Of a DNA stretch of 64,000 bases, positions 61,201 through 64,000 are shown piece by piece (the stretch's first letter is position 1; every line of letters begins with the position of its first letter). The DNA is taken from the NCBI RefSeq assembly GCF_001553785.1, contig NZ_LOJP01000001.1:5235925-5299924 (forward strand). Direction: 5' to 3'. The notes beneath the pieces were generated by a model that saw only the letters and a list, made by a program, of their open reading frames with translations, was not told the origin of the DNA and did not search any database. The stretch comes from Actinoplanes sp. TFC3. GTDB taxonomy: Bacteria > Actinomycetota > Actinomycetes > Mycobacteriales > Micromonosporaceae. Position numbers and translations under genes: made by a program.

Positions 61201-61449
61201 CTGGCTGAAGCCGTAGATGCTGTTCTGCTGGTAGTCGTAGCCACCCTGGCCACCGGTGTCCGGGCTGACCTGGACCATGCCGAACGGCGCGCTGGCGCCA
61301 GGGAAGGTGTTGCCGAAATTCTGGGACCCGACGAACGGGTGCACCAAGTCGACCGGCGCCGGGTCCGCGGGTGCGGCCTGCGCAGGGATGGCTTGCGCGG
61401 CGGTGGCGGTGACCACCAGGGCGCTGGCCAGCAATAACCGACGGAGCAT
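58210..61449 (-). CDS. Secreted GH92 alpha-mannosidase-type enzyme with NEW3 domain
   Basis: A 1079-residue exported enzyme. The signal peptide (RRLLLASALVVTATAAQAI) ends near AQAAPA. The GH92 module spans about 35-770: VDLVHPFVGSQNFGNTFPGA, QNFSLWDTYRPQNQLLEMLA, FHEGGSYQYQWLVPQD, TGNDDLGTMSAWYVFSSLG, with the conserved acidic catalytic region. A NEW3-like Ig domain follows (TFTVDLLGQAPTTITPTVTA) and a C-terminal beta domain of about 190 residues (GQSLLVPAGDHSTLNLVATT). ATG 61449 follows GGAGG by 7 nt. It differs strongly from the first GH92 protein in accessory domains, suggesting a different mannan or glycan target. A LacI-like operator array lies just upstream. Confidence 0.9.
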   Translation of the reverse strand: MLRRLLLASALVVTATAAQAIPAQAAPADPAPVDLVHPFVGSQNFGNTFPGASAPFGMVQVSPDTGGQGGYDYQQNSIYGFSQTHLSGVGCGVAGELPMLPTTGAVTTSDPNAYRSGFSHSDEQASPGYYRVGLSKYNTQAELTATPRTGWQRYTFPATGDANVMFNTGKANQSVFDSEIHVVGDRTVEGRVHAGNFCAGKDDHTVYFTASFDRPFKASGTWRGATLTPGGKDASGTGSNGAWVTFDANTDRDVVVKVALSYTGLDGARKNLQAETADSYDFDATRAKLRSTWVDELDRIQIGGGSQDRRSVFYTALYHSLLHPNLAGDVDGQYVGFDRKVHTASGYTPYQNFSLWDTYRPQNQLLEMLAPDVARDVALSVVGIGRDGGWLPRWALANSETNIMTGDPVTPFLVEAWSKGLLKGHEEEAYALLKANATSQPPAGSPYNGRTGQDYYAERGYIPSGLELGKDCVNKGGDNDCNPPASATLEYSAADASLALMAEGLGKTADAKLFAERGQWYRNLWDTSIDGFRPRTVDGTWLTPYDPIAADEQFHEGGSYQYQWLVPQDPAGLVQLLGGRRKTERRLDDFFAYDKLLTDPAGTARTEWINSPYDYYAKSTYNPNNEPDLLAPYMYHWAGAPAKTATVVRAAMTLFTTGPDGMTGNDDLGTMSAWYVFSSLGLYPTMSGANFLAVSSPQFPSAKVNVGGKTLTINAPGASDTNRYIQSVSLNGKPVTANWVNWSQIASGGTLTHTLGSRPSKWGTVETAEPPSVNQASPDNRTHIDASLRPASAAIPASSTETEKATFTVDLLGQAPTTITPTVTATVPAGWKVSAGPAQQTLTSNHMPKAGKAKVVVVVPKGTPEGSYQVTVKVTAPGANTVTRTATVQAVKATSCVDSGSACRVDLSGQRNLDGTATVTATTEGNFDGGGWSYDADLLPKAGPVTWDGVTYEAPDPTGTKANFVQAKGQSLLVPAGDHSTLNLVATTHNGPVTVPLTIGYADGSSETAAVTIADWCGTAAAGTKQALAMPHRIKAGQGVDGPATSLFSAAVPLTAGAQIRSVTLPNDGRVSLYALTIS

Positions 61450-61471
61450 GGACAAACCTCCGGTGAACGAC

Positions 61472-61507
61472 GTCACAGTCCTGTGACAACGTTGTCACAG
61501 GCGTGTG
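61472..61507. promoter_or_regulatory. Nested LacI-type operator array before second GH92
   Basis: Positions 61480-61501 form a perfect 22-bp palindrome around TGACAACGTTGTCA (61484-61497). Flanking GTCACAG (61472-61478) and TGTGAC (61503-61508 region) create overlapping inverted repeats. The core matches the lacI/GH92 sites as TGACAWCGWTGTCA. It lies about 35 bp upstream of ATG 61449. Confidence 0.7.
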
Positions 61508-61580
61508 ACGCATGTCAATGACAGCGGCTGCTCCCCCTTTGCACCCGGCTTCGCAGTGGCTCACAGCCCGAAGCCCTCAG

Positions 61581-64000
61581 ATGGGATGGCCCCGGTCCGA
61601 TTGCGGCGGTTGCAAGCCCCGCCCCCGCCCTGAGAAGAGCGCCGATGGCAGCCACCCCGGACCGCCGCTCGCGGCCGTCCGGCGTACGCCACGCGGTCTG
61701 CGCCGCTGGGCGACCCTGGGCCTGGTCGTCGCCGTGCTGGTCGCCGGCTTCGGCCTGGTGCTGAGCCTCGGCCTGGGCGGGCCCGACGTGTCCAAGACGA
61801 TCTCCAACCTCGGGCTGTGCGCGGGCGCGCTCACCGCGGCGATCGCCTGCCTGGTGCGCGCGGCCACCTTGCGCGGCCGGATGCGGGCCACCTGGGGGCT
61901 CATCGGTCTCGGCGTGCTGTCCTGGGGTCTCGGGCAGGTCACCGGCGTGGCGCTGGAAACCTTCACCGGCTCGATCCCGCTGCCCTCGCAGGCCGACATC
62001 GGCTACCTGGGCATGGTGCTGCTGACCCCGGCCGGGCTGCTGATGCTGCCGGTGGCCGCGCAGACCCTGGCCAACCGGGCACGCAGCGTGCTGGACGGGC
62101 TGATGGTTGCCGCGTCGCTGATGCTGATGGCCTGGATCTTCGTCGTCGAACCGCTGATCGAGGCGGGCGGCGACAGCGCGCTGGCGCTCTACGTCAGCCT
62201 GGCCTACCCGCTGGGCGACGTCGTCATCGTTACCATCGTGATCTACATGCTGGCGTTGCAGCGCCGGCGCGGGCGGTCGCTGGCCCACCTCGCGTTCGTG
62301 GGTGCGGGCATCGTGGCGTTCGCCGTCTCCGACATCTGCTACGCCTACCTCAACCTGATCGGCGCCTACCGCTCCGGCGGGGTCACCGACATCGGCTGGT
62401 TCGCGGGCTTCTGCCTCATCCTGCTCGCCGCGACCCGCCCGGTGCAGGACGCCTCGGAGCAGGACCAGGCGGAAGAGACGGGCAGCCAGCCGATCGGGGT
62501 GCTGCTGCCGTACGTGGCAGTGCTCGCCGCCCTGGCCACCAGCGTGGTCTGGTACGCCCAGACCGGCCAGAGCAGCGCGTTCGTGGCGTACTCGCGCTCG
62601 GCGCTGATCCTGCTCATCGTGGGCCGGCAACTGCTCACCCTGCTGGAGAACCGGGGGCTGACCCGCGACCTGGAGGCCCGCGTGGCCAGCCGCACCGCCG
62701 AGCTGTTCGCCAGCGAGCAGCGCTTCCACGCCCTGGTGCAGCACAGCTCCGATGTGGTCACCGTGGTCGGGGTCGACAGCGAGGTGCTGTACCAGAGCGA
62801 GTCCGTGCAGCGCGTGTTCGGCTACCCGGCGCAGGTGCTCACCGGGCGCAGGCTGACCAGCGTCATCACCGCCGAGGCGGCCGGGCGGCTGGCCGACGCG
62901 TTGCGCTCGGTGAGCGTACGGCCCTATGCCACAACGGTTCTGGAAGTGACCGTGCGCCACCGCGATCGCCGGCTGCGTCAGGCCGAGATCACCATCACCA
63001 ACCTGCTGGCCGACCCCAACGTGGGCGGCCTGGTGCTCAACACCCGCGACATCAGCGAGCGCAAGGAACTGCAGGAACAACTGGTCCACGAGGCGTACCA
63101 CGACGCGCTGACCCAGCTGGCCAACCGGGCGCTGTTCCGCGAGAAGGTTGCCGAGGCGCTGGCCCAGCGCACCGGCGACGACGAGGTCTCCGTGCTGTTC
63201 CTGGACCTGGACGGGTTCAAGGAGGTCAACGACAGCCTCGGGCACCTGGCCGGCGACATGCTGCTGGTTCAGGTCGCGGACCGGCTGACCCAGTCGGTGC
63301 GCGACGGTGATGTGGTGGCCCGCTTCGGCGGTGACGAATTTGCCGTGCTGATCTGCTCGCCGCGGGAAACCGACGACGCGGAGAACGTGGCGCGCCGGAT
63401 CGTGCACGGTCTGCATGAGCCGTTCCGGATCGAAGAGCGGGATCTGCACGTACGAGGAAGCGTCGGACTTGCGGCCCACAGCTCGCTCGGCGAGGGCGCC
63501 GGGGCCCGCGGCGACGATGCCGAGCAGTTGATGCGCAACGCCGACCTGGCCATGTACAAGGCGAAGGCCACCGGCGGCAGCGACTACGCGGCGTACGACC
63601 CGCAGATGCTCTCCGGCCTGGTCGAGCGGCTCGAGCTGGAGGCCGACCTGCGGCTGGCCCTGGATCGCGGCGAGCTGGAACTGCACTACCAGCCGACCAT
63701 CGACATGACCGACAGCCGGGTGATCGGCTTCGAGGCGCTGGTCCGCTGGCGCCACCTCACCCGGGGCCTGATCTCGCCGATGAGCTTCATCCCGCTGGCC
63801 GAGGCGACCGGCATGATCGTGCCGCTGGGCCGCTGGGTACTCGAAGAGGCGTGCCGGCAGGCCATGGACTGGGCCGCGCAGACCGGTCAGCCGCCGGTGA
63901 AGATGGCCGTCAACGTGTCGGTGCGCCAGTTCGACCGTACCGACCTGGCCGCCGAGGTGCTCGACGTGCTGCAGCGCACCGGGATGCCGGCCGACCGGCT
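61581..64000 (+). CDS. Membrane PAS-GGDEF-EAL protein, 3'-truncated by window edge
   Basis: A frame open from ATG 61581 to the window end (806 residues visible). About ten N-terminal helices (residues 35-345) form a MASE-like sensor. A coiled linker, a PAS domain (about 383-500) and a GGDEF domain follow. The latter has intact RFGGDEF at 581-587 and an RDGD inhibitory site five residues before GGDEF, so diguanylate cyclase activity is plausible. An EAL domain begins about 690, with GFEALVRWRHL (E718) and MAVNVSVRQF. The remainder of EAL lies beyond the window. It both makes and may degrade cyclic di-GMP at the membrane. The start is the only upstream ATG in frame; its ribosome-binding site is weak. 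Confidence 0.88.
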   Translation, partial: MGWPRSDCGGCKPRPRPEKSADGSHPGPPLAAVRRTPRGLRRWATLGLVVAVLVAGFGLVLSLGLGGPDVSKTISNLGLCAGALTAAIACLVRAATLRGRMRATWGLIGLGVLSWGLGQVTGVALETFTGSIPLPSQADIGYLGMVLLTPAGLLMLPVAAQTLANRARSVLDGLMVAASLMLMAWIFVVEPLIEAGGDSALALYVSLAYPLGDVVIVTIVIYMLALQRRRGRSLAHLAFVGAGIVAFAVSDICYAYLNLIGAYRSGGVTDIGWFAGFCLILLAATRPVQDASEQDQAEETGSQPIGVLLPYVAVLAALATSVVWYAQTGQSSAFVAYSRSALILLIVGRQLLTLLENRGLTRDLEARVASRTAELFASEQRFHALVQHSSDVVTVVGVDSEVLYQSESVQRVFGYPAQVLTGRRLTSVITAEAAGRLADALRSVSVRPYATTVLEVTVRHRDRRLRQAEITITNLLADPNVGGLVLNTRDISERKELQEQLVHEAYHDALTQLANRALFREKVAEALAQRTGDDEVSVLFLDLDGFKEVNDSLGHLAGDMLLVQVADRLTQSVRDGDVVARFGGDEFAVLICSPRETDDAENVARRIVHGLHEPFRIEERDLHVRGSVGLAAHSSLGEGAGARGDDAEQLMRNADLAMYKAKATGGSDYAAYDPQMLSGLVERLELEADLRLALDRGELELHYQPTIDMTDSRVIGFEALVRWRHLTRGLISPMSFIPLAEATGMIVPLGRWVLEEACRQAMDWAAQTGQPPVKMAVNVSVRQFDRTDLAAEVLDVLQRTGMPADR

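Noticed and set aside
61484-61497. CRP/cAMP-type site (TGTGA...TCACA) before the second GH92 gene
   Set aside because: The half-sites are separated by 8 bp, not 6, and the centre is a LacI-type CG; the similarity to the other LacI sites explains it better.
61817-63310. 497-codon plus-strand open frame
   Set aside because: Out-of-frame shadow of the GGDEF-EAL gene; Arg/Gly-rich and without domains.
61515-63755. 746-codon minus-strand open frame
   Set aside because: Antisense shadow of the PAS-GGDEF-EAL gene, whose frame carries intact GGDEF and EAL motifs.

Overview
The window is high-GC DNA with dense genes, frequent GTG starts, many 4-nt stop/start overlaps, leaderless-type promoters and many secreted proteins. 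It looks like chromosome of a filamentous, sporulating actinomycete. A spore-associated-protein homologue, a DUF574-type methyltransferase, a PPOX/F420-type protein, LacI-controlled secreted glycosidases and a PHO box all fit. A Micromonosporaceae (Actinoplanes-like) host is my best guess, from general impression and not from any search. I see no rRNA, tRNA, CRISPR array, phage or transposase.

Layout. 0-16 kb: a truncated secreted protein (-), DUF1684, YggT and methyltransferase genes (+); a PadR/ABC/FtsX export operon (-); two small secreted proteins, one spore-associated-like; a TetR-controlled heterodimeric ABC exporter (+); a 970-residue Calx-beta surface protein (-) whose leader carries a cyclic-di-GMP-I (GEMM) riboswitch-like RNA; a membrane protein and TfoX. 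16-20 kb: PHO-box alkaline phosphatase, a GH16 glucanase-like protein and a kinase-fold phosphotransferase. 20-30 kb: a tightly coupled minus-strand exopolysaccharide cluster (initiating sugar transferase, Alg14/Alg13-like glycosyltransferase, secreted beta-propeller, Wzz-like protein, GT2, Wzx-like flippase, sulfotransferase) behind a 790-bp AT-richer leader.

31-34.3 kb: a five-gene overlapping electron-transfer operon (Ser/Gly/Thr-rich exported peptide, ApbE, ferric-reductase-like cytochrome b, NuoF-like protein, ferredoxin). 34.4-40 kb: two ABC-2 export pairs with a NarL-type two-component system. 40-46 kb: RNase H, a Tat-type intradiol-dioxygenase-like lipoprotein with a tandem-repeat tail, a DEDDh exonuclease, ArsR plus MFS, and a stand-alone LigD polymerase domain.

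46-61.5 kb: a LacI regulator and secreted carbohydrate enzymes, including two GH92 alpha-mannosidase-type proteins. Near-identical palindromes (TGACAWCGWTGTCA) lie in front of lacI and of both GH92 genes, suggesting one regulon. Between them are an arginase-fold protein lacking two metal-binding His, PPOX, alpha/beta-hydrolase, HxlR and DHFR-like genes, a decayed secreted-protein gene and a PEP-mutase/isocitrate-lyase family gene. The window ends inside a membrane PAS-GGDEF-EAL protein, which links back to the c-di-GMP riboswitch at 14.3 kb.

The observations most worth following are the GEMM-controlled adhesin, an ApbE operon whose flavin-carrier gene seems reduced to a signal peptide plus linker, the GH92 LacI regulon, and the long repetitive N-terminal extension of the initiating sugar transferase.
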